The notes: generated from the sequence alone by a model not told the origin. Positions 8,742-21,299 are shown, numbered from the stretch's first letter. The stretch: DNA of 64,000 nucleotides from Panulirus ornatus (GCF_036320965.1 NC_092225.1:7572502-7636501), one strand, 5' to 3'. Numbers and translations: made by a program.

Positions 8742-9700
8742 GCTTTACACTGGAGTATGGAGCACATGTTAGTGAAACGATTATTCGATTAGAAGTTATC
8801 GAATACCATTTGTCTTCTATATATAAGAAACGGGGTCTTACAGATCACTTCCCGTCAAGAACGCAGTAACCAGTTACTAATCAGAGTGGCATAGTTACCT
8901 GTATATACAGAAAATGAGTATTCGGTTACTAATAGTCGAATAATAGCTTCTCTATTATGGGTTCCACATCCTAGTGTCTAACATCTCCAGCTTTCACACT
9001 AGTGACGGCCTGTTGAAGTTGTTGGAGACATGTAGTGGCCCGATGACTGACTGAAGAGTGGTAATAGCATAGTGAGTGACTGAAGGGAACTGGTAGTGGA
9101 CTGATATCTAACTGAGAGGGACTGGTACTGAGTGACTGACTGAACATTGGTGAAGGAATTGACTGACACGCGAGGGGAGGTGGAGGGACCAGACGATGAT
9201 GGAGCTAAGGCTAGAGCTGAGGCTTCAAGATGAAATAAACAATCACTTAAAAAAATTAGGGAGCCAAAAGTAGCTATAACTATGACAGAAAACTGCGGTA
9301 CAAAATGAGGTATTCCTAATACAGGGGTAGGAGAGGGAGAGTAGAGGCAGTGGTAGTGAGAGGGAGGGAGGGAGATGCAGTGGGAGTGAAAGGGAAGAAC
9401 TATAACGAAGTGACAACAATTAAGCAGAGAAGATAAACAAACGACTCTCAAACAGAGAGGGTCATAAGCCTGCCCTGCGGTACCCTACTGTACAGAGCAC
9501 AGCCGTCACCGCTGCGTGCACAACATTACATCGTACTTCATACTTTTTGAAGTATTCACACAAAACCAATTCTTCAACAATTCCCGTATCAAATGTTCTC
9601 TAAGAGCACTTCACATGCCCGTCTTCTACACTACAGTTAAGTCATCAAGCGTACTCGATGCCATTCCGAGTCCTCTGCCTGAAAACAAAAGACGAGTCGA
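8742..9700. other. Unassigned stretch with a short degenerate repeat
   Basis: Between about 9040 and 9160 a loose repeat of GTGACTGAAGGGACTGGTA-like units can be seen (about 25-35 bp spacing). The rest shows no gene or recognisable element. Open frames are short and their residue content looks random. Confidence 0.4.
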
Positions 9701-10215
9701 GACAATGCCTCTAAGTCACCACGGCAGCTGCGTCTGTGGCAGAGGGAGTGACAGTAATAGTTATGACCATAACAAAGAGGCAGCAGCAGCAAGTAACTGT
9801 AGCCACAGAAACAGAAGCAGAAAAACCTACAGTATGACTAACAGTAGTTATGCACCCATCAGCAACAGTAACAACAGCATATCACCAACAGTATCATGAA
9901 CAGACACACATGTGCTGCACTACGCAGTGTGATTAAAAACGTAGAAGGAAATACGGTAGGAAGAAAAAACAGACTGTGTGTACCAGTAGCCAGCTAAAAC
10001 ATCAAACAGAATACATAGCAGCAACTTCTGCACCAGCAGACGAAGTAACAGGAGTAGCCAGTTTAAAAAACAGTAATAAGTAATTACTGCTGCAACAGAG
10101 GCAAGGATATACAGAAAAAGCAGAGACAAAATGTACCAAGAATAGCAGCAGCTGTAGCACAAGAAACTATAGCAACTGTAGGAGCAGCAGGAAGACAGCA
10201 GCAGCCACATCAGTT
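9700..10215. repeat. AGC/AAC-rich low-complexity DNA
   Basis: The plus strand is enriched in AGCAGCAG, AACAGTA and AGTAACAG motifs without a fixed period. It looks like a decayed CAG-rich simple repeat. No coding call is made. Confidence 0.5.
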
Positions 10216-10286
10216 GTACTGGCAGATGTCTACCCGGGAAAACTATGAGGAGAGCGTGGGTGATGTGGACAGGTCGCCGAGTATTG

Positions 10287-10481
10287 TAGTCGGAGAGCGG
10301 CGAGTTGCGGAGTCGGACACCCCACTGTTGTGTGTTGGAGAGCGCGAGTTGTGGAGGCATAGAGCTACGACTTATGGAGTCGGAGAGGCGCGAGTTTTGG
10401 AGTCGGAGAGCTGTGAGTTACGGAGTCGGAGAGCAGTGAGTTACGGAGCTGGAGAGCCGTGAATTACTATGTCGGAAAGCC
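10287..10481 (+). repeat. Degenerate 23-bp minisatellite
   Basis: Units of the type GGAGTCGGAGAGCNGTGAGT plus TAC repeat, most regular at 10376-10470 where three units in a row are clear. More diverged units lie to the left. Confidence 0.75.
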
Positions 10482-10802
10482 CCATGTTATGTTGTCATAG
10501 GGCTAGAGTAGCCTCCAGTTGTGGAGTCGCCCTGGCCCAAGTTGTAGAATCAAGAAGCCTAGCCTGGGTCTAACCAGCATGTCACTGTCGTGGCCACAAA
10601 AGTGTACACACACGGTACTGTTGCCCTCAGCAGCAGGGACACAGGAGGGAGTGTGCATGGCTTCCCCATGTGTTACACATCCAACATGGAAGATAAGAAT
10701 ACAAGAGAGGTTTAAAGTGAAGGGAAAACAATCCAGGTAATGTAACAGACTAAGACCAGAAAAGAACGTTAAATATGCGACAAGCAATTAACACGATCAG
10801 GT

Positions 10803-10803
<1 letters not shown>

Positions 10804-10876
<73 letters not shown>

Positions 10877-10911
10877 ACACACAAACACATACACACACAC
10901 ACATACTAGTT
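10804..10911. repeat. (CA)n microsatellite
   Basis: Pure CA to about 10870, then CA interrupted by AGAC, AAAC and ATAC. Confidence 0.95.
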
Positions 10912-11021
10912 TTAAACTCAATGCCGAAATGTTAGAAGAAAAATATCAGAATTACATTATCGAACTAACACTCTGTTCATAACATTTGACTGAGGTTTCC
11001 TTGTGGCAATCCCTAAACGTG

Positions 11022-11217
11022 CCCCATGTCCACTATCAAGAGGCCTGGCGACATTATACGTGTTCAGTGTCTACTGACAAGCTGTCTTGTGACACTCTAT
11101 TCATATCCCATGTCCACTGTCAAGGGACCTTGTTACACTCAGTGCACAGTGTCCCATGTCCACTATCAAGGGACCCACTATACAGTACCCCAGGTGTATT
11201 GTCAATTGACAGAACTC
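11022..11217 (+). repeat. Irregular repeat of a 21-bp motif
   Basis: The motif CCCATGTCCACTATCAAGGG occurs at about 11022, 11108 and 11152 with one or two changes, and a weaker form at about 11200 (TGTATTGTCAATTGAC). Spacing is 45-86 bp, so this is a decayed or higher-order array. Confidence 0.55.
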
Positions 11218-11329
11218 AGTTACTCTCCGACTGCGTCCCGCCTCTGGGCAAGTCCACACAATATATACAGTTCAATATGTCTCTCCCTCGTCAGGAGTCC
11301 GGATACGAAAAACATGCAGAAAAATGATG

Positions 11330-12900
11330 AAGGCTGGGTTAGCAGGAGAGGGGCATCTATGACAAACCCCGAGGAAAGAAATGAAAGTCGAGGGATAAGA
11401 GATGAGGAGAAATGTAAAACCCGGAACGAAAATTGGGCAAATATGGGAGAGAGAAGAGTGGCTGAAGAGATTATTGAGAGAAAAGATAAAATCAGGAGTA
11501 ATATATATCAAGAGGAGGGGAAGAACAGTAAAACAAGTAATGGGGGGAAAAATGATAAGCCTAAAGGAGAAGAGAAAATACAAGACATATCATTAAGGAG
11601 AGAAAAATAGGAAAGACATAAGAAAAGATAAGGAGGATGCTGATGATGATGAACAGGAGGTGGAAGAGGAGGAGGAGCAGAAGATGTAGGAGGATAGGGG
11701 AGGCGTGGTCAAGGAGGCATGCGGGAGGATGCTGGCACGATTAGGCGAGGACAAAGGTGATAAACAAGGGAAGAGAGGGTGGGAGAGACGGGCTGGAGTG
11801 GAGGTGGTGCACGGGTCATCCTTACAGGAGGAGCCTGGGAAATGTTCTTCCAGCAGGCAGTGGCTGGTGCGGGTGGGTGAGCGGTGAGAGCGGCTGGCGG
11901 TGTTAGTGACGAGTGAGTGTGCTTGTGTGGGTGATGGGTGAATAATGAATGAGTTTTCGATGCGTGAGGAGATGCGGAGTATGGGGGATGGATAAGTGAG
12001 ACGTGGATGGTGGATGAAGCGTCGAAAGTGGGTGGTAGGGGTAGGGTCGTGTGATTGGTGGGGGGGGGGGGGGTAAGTGGTTGAGGGATGGTAGAGGGAT
12101 GGATGTGGGTTAAGTGTGGGTGAAGGGTGGTGGGTGAAGGGTCGTGGATGAATGCAGAGGTAGGAAGTGGGTGACGGGGGTCGTGGGTAAGTTTAAGGGT
12201 AGGTTGTATGTGGTCGTGAACATGGGCACAGCGTGGGTGTGGCGTGGGCCAGGTGTGTGTAATTGGCGTCTGTGGTGTAGTTTGTGGCAGATGTGGTGTA
12301 GGTGATGGAAGGGACGGTAAATGGCGAGGATGATGAGGGTGAATGGTGGGTGATGTACCACTGAGGATGGAGGTGAGTGGAGGATGGGTGAGTGGTGGGT
12401 GATGATACAGTGAGGAAGGAGGTGAATGTGGGATGGGTGAGAGATGGATGAGGCGTGCAGGGGTTGGAGAGGACAGGCCGACACATGAGCGATGGTGGTG
12501 GTGGCCACATATGTCGCTAGGCAATATTAGGGCCGAGCTGGGCGGTCTGAGCAGCAACCACCGCCCGCTGCCGCCCAACCTCACCTTCTCTCCTCCACCC
12601 ACGCCGCCCACATTCTCAAGACGTAGGGAAGGCGAAAGGAAGCAGCAGGAGGGAGGGTCACTGGGGCGGAAGACGACTGCGTGGAGGGGAACCAAGAAGG
12701 GCAGGGGTCTGTGGGGGGTCTGAGGGGTCTACAGAAACGGCAAAGGAGACGGTAGGAGGAGGGGTCCGGGTGGGGCACTGAGGAGGTTGAGAAGAGGAGG
12801 GGAAGGAGTCCTGCGGAGTGGGACAAGGGAAGCACACCGGGGGGGAGGGGCTGAAGGAAGGGGAAGGCGCCCCGTGGAAGATGTGTCCAGGACAACACGG
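11330..12900. repeat. Purine-rich and GTGG-rich low-complexity block
   Basis: 11330-11700 is strongly purine-rich (AGAGA, GGAGGA). 11860-12470 is dominated by GTGGGTGATGG-like words, including a run of 11 G at about 12060. 12560-12890 is again G-rich. A 328-codon minus-strand frame (12695-11709) translates this into His/Pro/Ser/Thr-rich sequence with no family features, so it is treated as a by-product of base composition. Confidence 0.6.
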
Positions 12901-14471
12901 CACACTAGGGGGATGTACGACGACTGAGGAAACAGTGAAGGAGCAACACAGATAAATACGACGCGTAAAGTGAGATAATGAGAGACACGTACAACTGATT
13001 ACAAACAACAACAGACCACTGTGTCCTAACGAGATATTTGTGATGGTGAAGAGGACAGAAACTTATGGATCAGTATGGCAGGAGCAGAAACACATATAAC
13101 TAGAAGACCTGTAAGCTAATCATGTAGCTAAGGAGGTGCAAATAATGTCAGTCGTGTATCTGAAGCAAAATATATATCAAGTCTGTGCTTGCATACTGAA
13201 CTATATACATTAATGAAAGAAAAACACAAAGAGAAGAACAATAGAAGGTTCAGAAAATGAAATATACGGGAGAAAAAAAAAACAGTGCTTGACATTATAT
13301 GAAGATATCAGGAGAAAATGAGATTCAAAAAGATTAAAAGATCATCCACCAACAAGAACTACCATGAAGAAAGAAAAAAAGGAATTACTCATTACAACTG
13401 ATATTTCATGAAAGAAAAAAACAGCAGCGAAATGAGATGACCGAGTCAAAGAAGAAGGTGAAAGCAATGCTGTGTCCATGGTATGTGTAGGAAATGAAAG
13501 GAATAAACCATAAGATCACTGCCCACTGTGTGTGGTCCACCCTACACACTGACTACCGCCAGCATTAACATCACTTCGAACACAATTCCTTCAGGGATCT
13601 CACACAAAGATCATAAACATTGAAGACATACTTCACCTTCGAAACACAGATCAACGAGAATCATAAATCAGTCAGGGTGGCTTTTGAAAACAGAGGGACG
13701 GCAAATCCCACACAATATTGTTAGAGACGAAGAGTCGACTGGCTTCTCCCCACCTGTCATCCTCTTACGTTGATATATTGTACCCACGGCACACTATGCT
13801 TGCCTCCACCTAACCCAGCCTCCCCCGGCTATGTGACCTTTACCCACACTACCTGAGAAACACTTTGTCTACGTCTACTTATGCAAATGCAGCTTTTTAA
13901 AATGACTGAGCTACGACCAGACACTAACTGGCAGTCCATCCATAACCGACAAGTTCCGAAGTCCTGTGATTGAAACATCTTCCTGGTTTTCGGCAGCAGA
14001 AATTGAAGGAATCAATTCTTGAACAACAAACAAATCGCAACCACGTTTGAGTAGGCTACAACCCTGTGCTCCACAAATCTATTTACCGTAGAAATTAATT
14101 GTACAACTGTCCCATGTAGAGACTTGGATCAACTTTAAGTGTAAAATTGTTGTTTTTTGAAAATCTTCAAAAAGCATAAGACACGAGATATTCACATAAA
14201 AACATACTCGTGTCAGACAGATATAACAGTAAAATATCAACATCTGATACAAATTAAGGTTACTAAAGGAAAGGAAAACAATCTGAGGTGAGGAAGAGAG
14301 AAAATAAGAAGACAAGACGATGGAGGAAGGAATGGTAGCTAATGAAGACGTCAGAGAGTTAGGTCGGTCACCCCCCTCCCCCTCCCCCAGTCCCATAATA
14401 CATCTTAACACCCCACAACTGTCTTCTGTTTCCTAACTGGTGTACCTTCTCTGTTCAACCTTTTCCGTACA

Positions 14472-14473
<2 letters not shown>
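12901..14473. other. Unassigned stretch, no gene seen
   Basis: Mostly A-rich apparently single-copy DNA. No frame above about 110 codons, no tandem repeat and no LINE motif found on either strand. Confidence 0.4.

Positions 14474-14539
<66 letters not shown>
14474..14539. repeat. (CT)n microsatellite
   Basis: Pure CT run. Confidence 0.95.
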
Positions 14540-14543
<4 letters not shown>

Positions 14544-14759
14544 ACCCACCCAACCTATCATAAAAAAAAAAGCAAATGAGGGAGCCCAGGATGTAACGAG
14601 TTGCAAAGTTGATTCAGCGAGACGTCCCAGAAAAGTCTTAATGAGACGCTTCTTCCCCGGTAACTTTTGAGGCTGGGCAGGTGAGTGAGTGCGTCACCAC
14701 AATACACCCAGCCACCCACCCGCCCAGCGGACCCTCCCGCCAACCGGGGGTTCGTCCGG

Positions 14760-14791
14760 GACACACACACACACACACACACACATACACA

Positions 14792-14860
<69 letters not shown>
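14760..14860. repeat. Compound (CA)n-(CT)n microsatellite
   Basis: CA run to 14785, a TACACACATT bridge, then pure TC from 14795. Confidence 0.95.
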
Positions 14861-14864
<4 letters not shown>

Positions 14865-15026
14865 CTCTTCCTCCTCCTGCGTTGCGTTGGGACCAGGTAG
14901 TGTGGTGGGGTCCTCCTCACCGTACTCCACGCTCACTGGTTAATATAGTGAGTAATGGACGATGATGAGGGACGATGATGGTCAAACACGTGGGTGCTGG
15001 TGATAAGTCCCGGGGGGGTGATGAAG

Positions 15027-15028
<2 letters not shown>

Positions 15029-15117
<89 letters not shown>
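15029..15117. repeat. (GA)n microsatellite
   Basis: Pure GA run of about 89 bp. It is complementary to the CT arrays at 14474-14539 and 14795-14860. Confidence 0.95.
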
Positions 15118-15120
<3 letters not shown>

Positions 15121-15246
15121 TTTGCCCTTCATGCATATTAATTCTGGGTCTCCTTACCATGATGCCGTCGTCAGGGTTTCCTTAGTACGACGGGAAGGGT
15201 GACGTGTCTCTCTAGGACGACGCTTGAGGTAAAAAGGCTTTCCCAA

Positions 15247-15540
15247 AATGATCCTGGCTGTGAGGTATCTCGCCAGTGTGACGCCAGGTGTGAGGTATCT
15301 CGCCAGTGTGACGCCAGATGTGAGGTATCTCGCCAGTGTGACGCCGGGTGTGAGGTATCTCGCCAGTGTGACGTCAGGTGTGAGGTATCTCGCCAGTGTG
15401 ACGCCGGGTGTGAGGTATCTCGCCAGTGTGACGCCGGGTGTGAGGTATCTCGCCAGTGTGACGCCGGCTGTGAGGTATCTCGCCAGTGTGACGCCAGATG
15501 TGAGGTATCTCGCCAGTGTGACGCGGGGTGCGAGGTGGCT
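15247..15540 (+). repeat. 30-bp minisatellite, homogeneous core
   Basis: About ten head-to-tail units of exactly 30 bp, each containing TGTGAGGTATCTCGCCAGTG followed by TGACGCC and a 3-nt variable part. As 30 is divisible by 3, frames on both strands stay open across it (10-residue repeats such as LASVTPGVRY). They are not considered genes. Confidence 0.95.
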
Positions 15541-17345
15541 CTCCAGTATGTCGCTGGGTATCAAGTGTTTTTCTAGTATGACGTCATATCAGGGGTGTCA
15601 CCCTGGAATGATCCCAGTTGTGAGAAGCCTCCGCAGTGTGGCGCCTCCCCAGTATGACGCCAAGTGCTAGGTGTCTGTACAGTATAAAAAATGGTGCGTA
15701 GCTTCTCTCCAATACGACACTGCGTAAGGTTGTCTCCCCCATATGACGCCAGGCATAAGGTGTCTATGTCACAGGACACCGTACGTGAGGGGTTTCCCTC
15801 GTATGACGTCAGGAAAAAGGTGGCTTTCCAATATGATGTCATGTGAGCGGGGTCTGTGGATAGAGCTGGCGTCGGAGCTAGAGCGTTACGGACCTACACT
15901 GTCATGTGGTGGTGATGGCTGAGACTAAGCAGACGTTCCTTGGATCAAGACTGGCTCAAGCTCAGGGCCTCTGAAAACACGCCAGCCAATAGCCGGTTAG
16001 CAGCTATGGAGTTGGTCCAAGAGTGCAGTGAGGTCCCTCACGTTATTTTCCTGACACATGCTGCCGCTCTGTACACACAGGTTCCGTAAAGGGGAGGAAA
16101 AAAAAAGCCAAGGTGTATATTTTGGACCTGTCCTCTACCACAAGAACCTACAAGCAAATAGTACTAGTGATTGAGGATTCGTTGATGGGTCAGAGTTAAC
16201 CAGGGTGTGAGGGGTCTCTACATTACCATGCAGGGTGAGGGATCTCTCCAGTATAATACCAGGTGTAAACTGTCTCTCATCATGAAGCCTAAGAATGAGG
16301 AGTCACCACGTATGACGGTAGGTGCGGCGAGTCTCTCCCGTATGAAACCAGGACTGAGGTGTCTCCCCAGTATGACGCCAGAAGAGTGGTATCTCCCCAG
16401 CATGACGTCATGGGTGAGGGGGATATTATCTCTGGTATGATGCCGGGTGAGGTGCTTTCCCTGTGAGGCACTCTCCAAAATACGATGCTGTGAGACGTTT
16501 CTTCTCATTATGACACTAAGTTCGGGGGATCTCTAGCATCAAGCTGGGTATGGAGATGTCCAGTATGACGCCCAAGAAATTAACCCAGAGTAATACCGAG
16601 ATAAGTATCTCCTCAGTATGATGTAAGGTGTGAGAATGTCCCGAGTGTGACGCCAGGGTGATGGTAAAGTTCTCTCAAGTAACTAAAGCTGGAGACAAAG
16701 GTCATATCACCATTGTACTGTGGGACAAGATCTTCCCAGTATGTCGCCGGGAGATGGACCTCCTAAGTGTGACGTTTAGCTTTCCCTAGTGTGAATCTAA
16801 GGTGAGGGTCTCCCCCAGAAAGATGTACGAGAAGATCGTCCAAGTATGAGGCTCGGAGGTTTTTCTACTGGCGATATATGAAAGTTTCTCCAGTGTGCCG
16901 CGAAGGTATGTGGGTCTCCCAGTGTGACGTCGTGAGAGTTTAACAAAAGCAACAACACTGACGGTCTCTCTTGAATGTTTCCAGGTATCAGGGTCTCCCC
17001 AGTGTGACACCAAGGTGAAAGTCTCTCCAATGAGATGTCAGCATGATAGTCCCTCCAGTGTGAAGCAGCGTGAATCCTAATAAGAGTGAGGATTACTCTC
17101 TAGTGCGTCTAGATGTTGGGTCATCCCAGTGTGAAGCACAAGAGAATCTCTCTCCAGTGTGACGCCGAAGTGAGGGATCTTCCCAGTGTGACACCAAGAG
17201 AATTTTTCAGACGAAAATAACAATAAGGGTCTCTCCACCGTGTCTTCTAGCCTACAGGTCTCCATAATGTGATGCTGGGGAGTGGGTCTCCCCAGTGTGA
17301 CGCTAAGGTGTGGATCTCCCCAGTGTGACGCCGAGCTAATGCATC
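15541..17345 (+). repeat. Decayed continuation of the 30-bp minisatellite
   Basis: Words from the same unit (CTCCCCAGTATGACGCC, TCTCCAGTGTGACGCC, GTGAGGGGTCTC) recur every 30-60 bp through the whole stretch with heavy divergence, including clear examples at about 16361, 17152, 17291 and 17318. A stretch near 15850-16190 is too diverged to align. Confidence 0.65.
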
Positions 17346-17479
17346 TGCCTGGCACGGCGCCGAGGTTATGAGTTCCTGAGGAGGCCGTAAACGCACTCTG
17401 AGCTTCCATATTTATGGCGAAAGGCGTCGGGAAATTAGGCATCCGACCAGAGGGGAATGAAAAATCCTTTTAACAAATT

Positions 17480-17481
<2 letters not shown>

Positions 17482-17544
<63 letters not shown>
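17482..17544. repeat. (CA)n microsatellite
   Basis: Pure CA run. Confidence 0.95.
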
Positions 17545-17546
<2 letters not shown>

Positions 17547-18500
17547 ATATTAAATACCAAGTATGGATACTGTTTCCCACCATGAACAGAGGATGACTAA
17601 TTTCGTATAAAACATGCCTAAAAGCCATGGAATATGATAAATACGGAATGAGTGAGGAGATGTGGCTACCAGATCTCGTGCACTGGTATGGCTCAAACAC
17701 CTGCCATAGCTCGGTAGGACCCGTCAGCCCGGCCGACGGTACGACCACTGGGCATGATGGCCTGGCCTTTATCATAGTGGTCTAAGGTCGTATTGTCAAG
17801 CTCAAGGACTTAAGAACCTTGTATGGCGTCGAGGCCACGGGCAGGCTTGGTGCTGGCCAGCACACGGAGCTGAGGGTGGCACACGGACGGCGGGTGGGTG
17901 GGGCAGGCAGGAGAGAGTATGCTGGCACAGTGCGGGGCTATGCAGATGGCGCGTAGCTACTTGGGAGTCAGTTTTATGCTAATGTGGAGCTCTGTGGGTC
18001 CCCAGCCAAGCGTACACTTCTTAATGCCTTCTCTGATGAATGCCCTGATACGGCCCTAATGAGGTCTCTATTTACAGATACTGCGGTTAATAGTTTCCTT
18101 CGCTCAGCTCAAACTTTTGTTCATATACACTCCCATTAACCCGAGCTCTTACATGTGCATACTTGCATCTCGAACTTTCACTGCTGTGCTGTTCTCTTGC
18201 GAGGGAATTTTCACTGCCGTATCATCTGGTTCCATGGGACGATCCCAGCTTCATAGTCCCGTCAACTCAAAACACTGTGCAGTCAATATTTCTTTCAATT
18301 CAGATTTACCAATATTTCACAGCATAACAGTAAACCTATGTGTCGAACCTTGTTTTACTGAACTCTCATTACGAAAAAATAAATGAAGAAATTCAAAACT
18401 CTCACTCCACAAATTCTTTTTCATGAAAACTCTCTGACTAATTAGGGATTTTTTTTTGCAAGTGTGGATTCCAGATCAGCTGAACGAGGCCTACTGATTC

Positions 18501-18502
<2 letters not shown>
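17545..18502. other. Unassigned stretch, no gene seen
   Basis: Apparently single-copy DNA with no frame over 98 codons and no recognisable repeat or LINE motif. Confidence 0.4.

Positions 18503-18569
<67 letters not shown>
18503..18569. repeat. (GT)n microsatellite
   Basis: Pure GT run. Confidence 0.95.
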
Positions 18570-18570
<1 letters not shown>

Positions 18571-18794
18571 TGGCCAGCCTTCCTGGGGGGAACATGGCTG
18601 AGGAATATATAAATCTGCCACTAGTGCTCGGCTGTATTCTTTGCCACACGTTCAGTGCCAAACTTTAATTCTTTGTGATCTATCACAACAGGTCTCTGCA
18701 GACATTATATCTACTATATTATATTTTTTACGAAGATATATTGTTCTCTGCATATACTACGGTATATATACCGTATCATATCTACCTTTACGAC

Positions 18795-19116
<322 letters not shown>

Positions 19117-19253
19117 ATTCTTAAGAGTCCACGGGGAAAATGAAACACGATAAGTTCCCAAGTGCACTTTCGTGTAATAATCACATCATCAGGGGAGACA
19201 CAAGAGAGAAATACAAGTCAGTTGATATACAACTTCGTTGTATATCAACTGAC
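19117..19253 (-). mobile_element. Penelope-like end fragment with hammerhead motif
   Basis: Starts AAATTCTTAAGAGTCCACGG on the plus strand and matches 56151-56260 closely to about 19233. It then folds back in a perfect 17-bp inverted repeat (19217-19233 against 19237-19253, loop TTC). (TA)n lies on both sides. The hammerhead-like motif is on the minus strand. The element class is inferred from the known presence of such ribozymes in Penelope-like retroelements; no reverse transcriptase of that class is in this window. Confidence 0.5.
19156..19196 (-). ncRNA. Hammerhead ribozyme-like motif, locus 2
   Basis: Minus strand, 5' to 3': stem I strand TCCC (19196-19193); box CTGATGA (19192-19186); stem II region TGTGATTATTACAC (19185-19172); GAAA (19171-19168); stem III GTGCACTT (19167-19160), self-complementary as AGT/ACT with a 2-nt GC loop; predicted cleavage after CUU; then GGGA (19159-19156), which pairs with TCCC. 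All conserved core bases of the type I layout are present. Weak point: stem II pairs as GTG/CAC only if one base next to the box is left out, which is not canonical. Confidence 0.5.
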
Positions 19254-19255
19254 TG

Positions 19256-19256
<1 letters not shown>

Positions 19257-19330
<74 letters not shown>
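19257..19330. repeat. (TA)n microsatellite
   Basis: Pure TA run forming the right boundary of the unit at 19117-19253. Confidence 0.95.
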
Positions 19331-19334
<4 letters not shown>

Positions 19335-19765
19335 CTACACTCTGAACCGATGATTGGATGGGGGGTGTAAAGGGACATTCCTAAGTCAAGTATGTCTCAA
19401 GGGTTCAATATCCATGAGGGTCAACACACGATAACATCAGGCCATCTTTGAGTACTTGCCTGTTGAATACTCCCTGCGTCCTCGTTCACAGGCGTCTCAT
19501 GTGTGTATTGCTACTAGGTATGAGAGCTGTTGCTGAGTTCGAGTCTCTGAGTCCGACTTGAGTGCTCTGACATGATGGCATCGCCGGTGAAACCTTCCTG
19601 AGTATGGTTGAGGCATTATCCCAGGTGCGTTTGTCTCCGAGTACGTCTCGAGCACTGCCTTATGAAGGCATCACTCATGGACTTGGGTACCTGACACCAC
19701 GCTAAGGTGTGCCAAAGAAGGATATCGATGATGGACTCAAGTTTCTGGGTCCGTTTTCATTAATG

Positions 19766-19767
<2 letters not shown>
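19331..19767. other. Unassigned stretch, no gene seen
   Basis: Single-copy-looking DNA. A loose recurrence of GAGT(C/A)CGNCTNGAG words about every 60-100 bp (19550, 19640, 19740) suggests an old tandem array but cannot be aligned by eye. Confidence 0.3.

Positions 19768-19824
<57 letters not shown>
19768..19824. repeat. (CA)n microsatellite
   Basis: Pure CA run directly before the SINE-like head. Confidence 0.95.
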
Positions 19825-19827
<3 letters not shown>

Positions 19828-19925
19828 GCCTCCGTGGTGCAGTGGTTAGAGTTGCTGACCACGAGGCAGCAGTGGCTCGCCCGAGATTAAGCCCTTGGTT
19901 CCCTCGAAGCCTCAGAGCACTTGGA
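19825..19925 (+). mobile_element. tRNA-derived SINE-like fragment
   Basis: GCCTCCGTGGTGCAGTGGTT at the start contains TGGTGCAGTGG, a full match to the polymerase III A box of tRNA genes. About 55 nt on, GGTTCCCTCGA resembles a decayed B box (GGTTCGANTCC). No tRNA cloverleaf closes, so it is not a functional tRNA. The end of the unit is unclear. Confidence 0.4.
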
Positions 19926-20786
19926 GGGGCTACAGCCGTCCATCAATCTATATAATGAACAATGTTCAGCTTTAGGTGATTCTCCTTTAAAAAACACAAT
20001 ATACGACATAAATCCATAAACACCCCTAGCCTGCCAGGAGTATATAAATAAATGAGGCACCAAAGCCACCCTTTCAGATAATCACCCACATAAAATACAA
20101 ATATATGTGAGGACTGGGCAGGTTTGCAGTGCCTTATTTATACTTGTTAGAATTAATGACCACTGAAGTGACTGAACAAATTCATCGTGAGTTACGTCTT
20201 GTAACTCACTGATCATCAGCAATATCATTGAGTCTTCCCTAATTAAGTACACAACGGCTTGGAACATGACTATTAATATCAGGCTGCATAAAATGAATAG
20301 CACTGTCGTGGGCAAAATTTGTAAACAGTTGAATTTGTCTTACCGAGTAACAAATTACTTCACTGGCGCGGTGCCCAGCGTTGTGCCAGAAACAACGTAT
20401 TTCCGATGTCAGTATACACTGGCCGAGTACTGAATTTTTGTCTCATTTCTCTGCTTTCCCCTAAAGTTGTGATAATGAACGAAAGAGCTTCTGACTTTTT
20501 TTGTTTTGTTTTATTTTTCCTTGTGTTTATGAACAAATATTTAGATCACGCGCATCACTGTGATTCACATATGATTAACTTATGAAAAATTTCGATGAAA
20601 GAGTCCTGGTGTTACCCAGGACCTTTTGAAAGGCTCCTGCAGCCCAAGGCTGGGCTACTTCCAGCAGCACAGAAATGTAGATTCCTTTGGAAAGACAAAC
20701 TCTTTGACGAGATTGTACTCCCGATGATACAACCTCGCCAAAGGTGACTTTTTATTCGCATTGTAACTTCATACATATGCATAGAC
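19926..20786. other. Unassigned stretch
   Basis: No gene seen. At about 20544-20566 AGATCACGCGCATCACTGTG resembles the right part of the fold-back unit at 1533-1555. At about 20641 AGCCCAAGGCTGGGCT is a short palindrome. Confidence 0.35.
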
Positions 20787-20792
20787 GTGTGC

Positions 20793-20847
<55 letters not shown>
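20787..20847. repeat. (TG)n microsatellite
   Basis: TG run preceded by GTGTGCGTGCG. Confidence 0.95.
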
Positions 20848-20848
<1 letters not shown>

Positions 20849-21299
20849 ACTTATATTCAGTGTATATAATCATGGATATTTGTAAAGAAATAAATCTCTA
20901 GAAGCAACTAACCCAAGATTAGCTCATAAAACATAAGCCAGCAGGTGTTTACATTGCAGTCCATCCACCGTGACCTTGCCTTACGTTCATTTTGGCAACT
21001 CCCCCTACCTCCATAGCTTGGCCTGGGACCTAGAGTTACGATGCTGATCAGTGTTGCCGTCTGAGGTCTCAAGCTTACGCATCCTGAACAACATGTGGTG
21101 ATTAGGAACACTGTAGACATTTGTCTAGTGTGTTCTTGGATATGTCCATGTTTCCATCTGTAACGTTTTTCATTTTTTCAGGGGATATGTTGTATGTTCT
21201 AGGGCCCTGGATCTTGACAATATTTTCTTTATTACATCTATGACATTGTTTTAGTCCAACGGCCATATTTCATAGTCTTCCAATACTTTCTACTTGTAC

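Noticed and set aside
11709..12695. 328-codon minus-strand frame rich in His, Pro, Ser and Thr
   Set aside because: It lies on GTGG-rich low-complexity DNA and overlaps other equally odd frames in shifted phases. There is no domain or signal.
15154..15670. Frames on both strands at 15.2-15.7 kb
   Set aside because: Translation of a 30-bp tandem unit; both strands open for the same reason.
19825..19900. tRNA gene
   Set aside because: A- and B-box-like words are present, but acceptor and anticodon stems do not close. It is better explained as a tRNA-derived SINE head.
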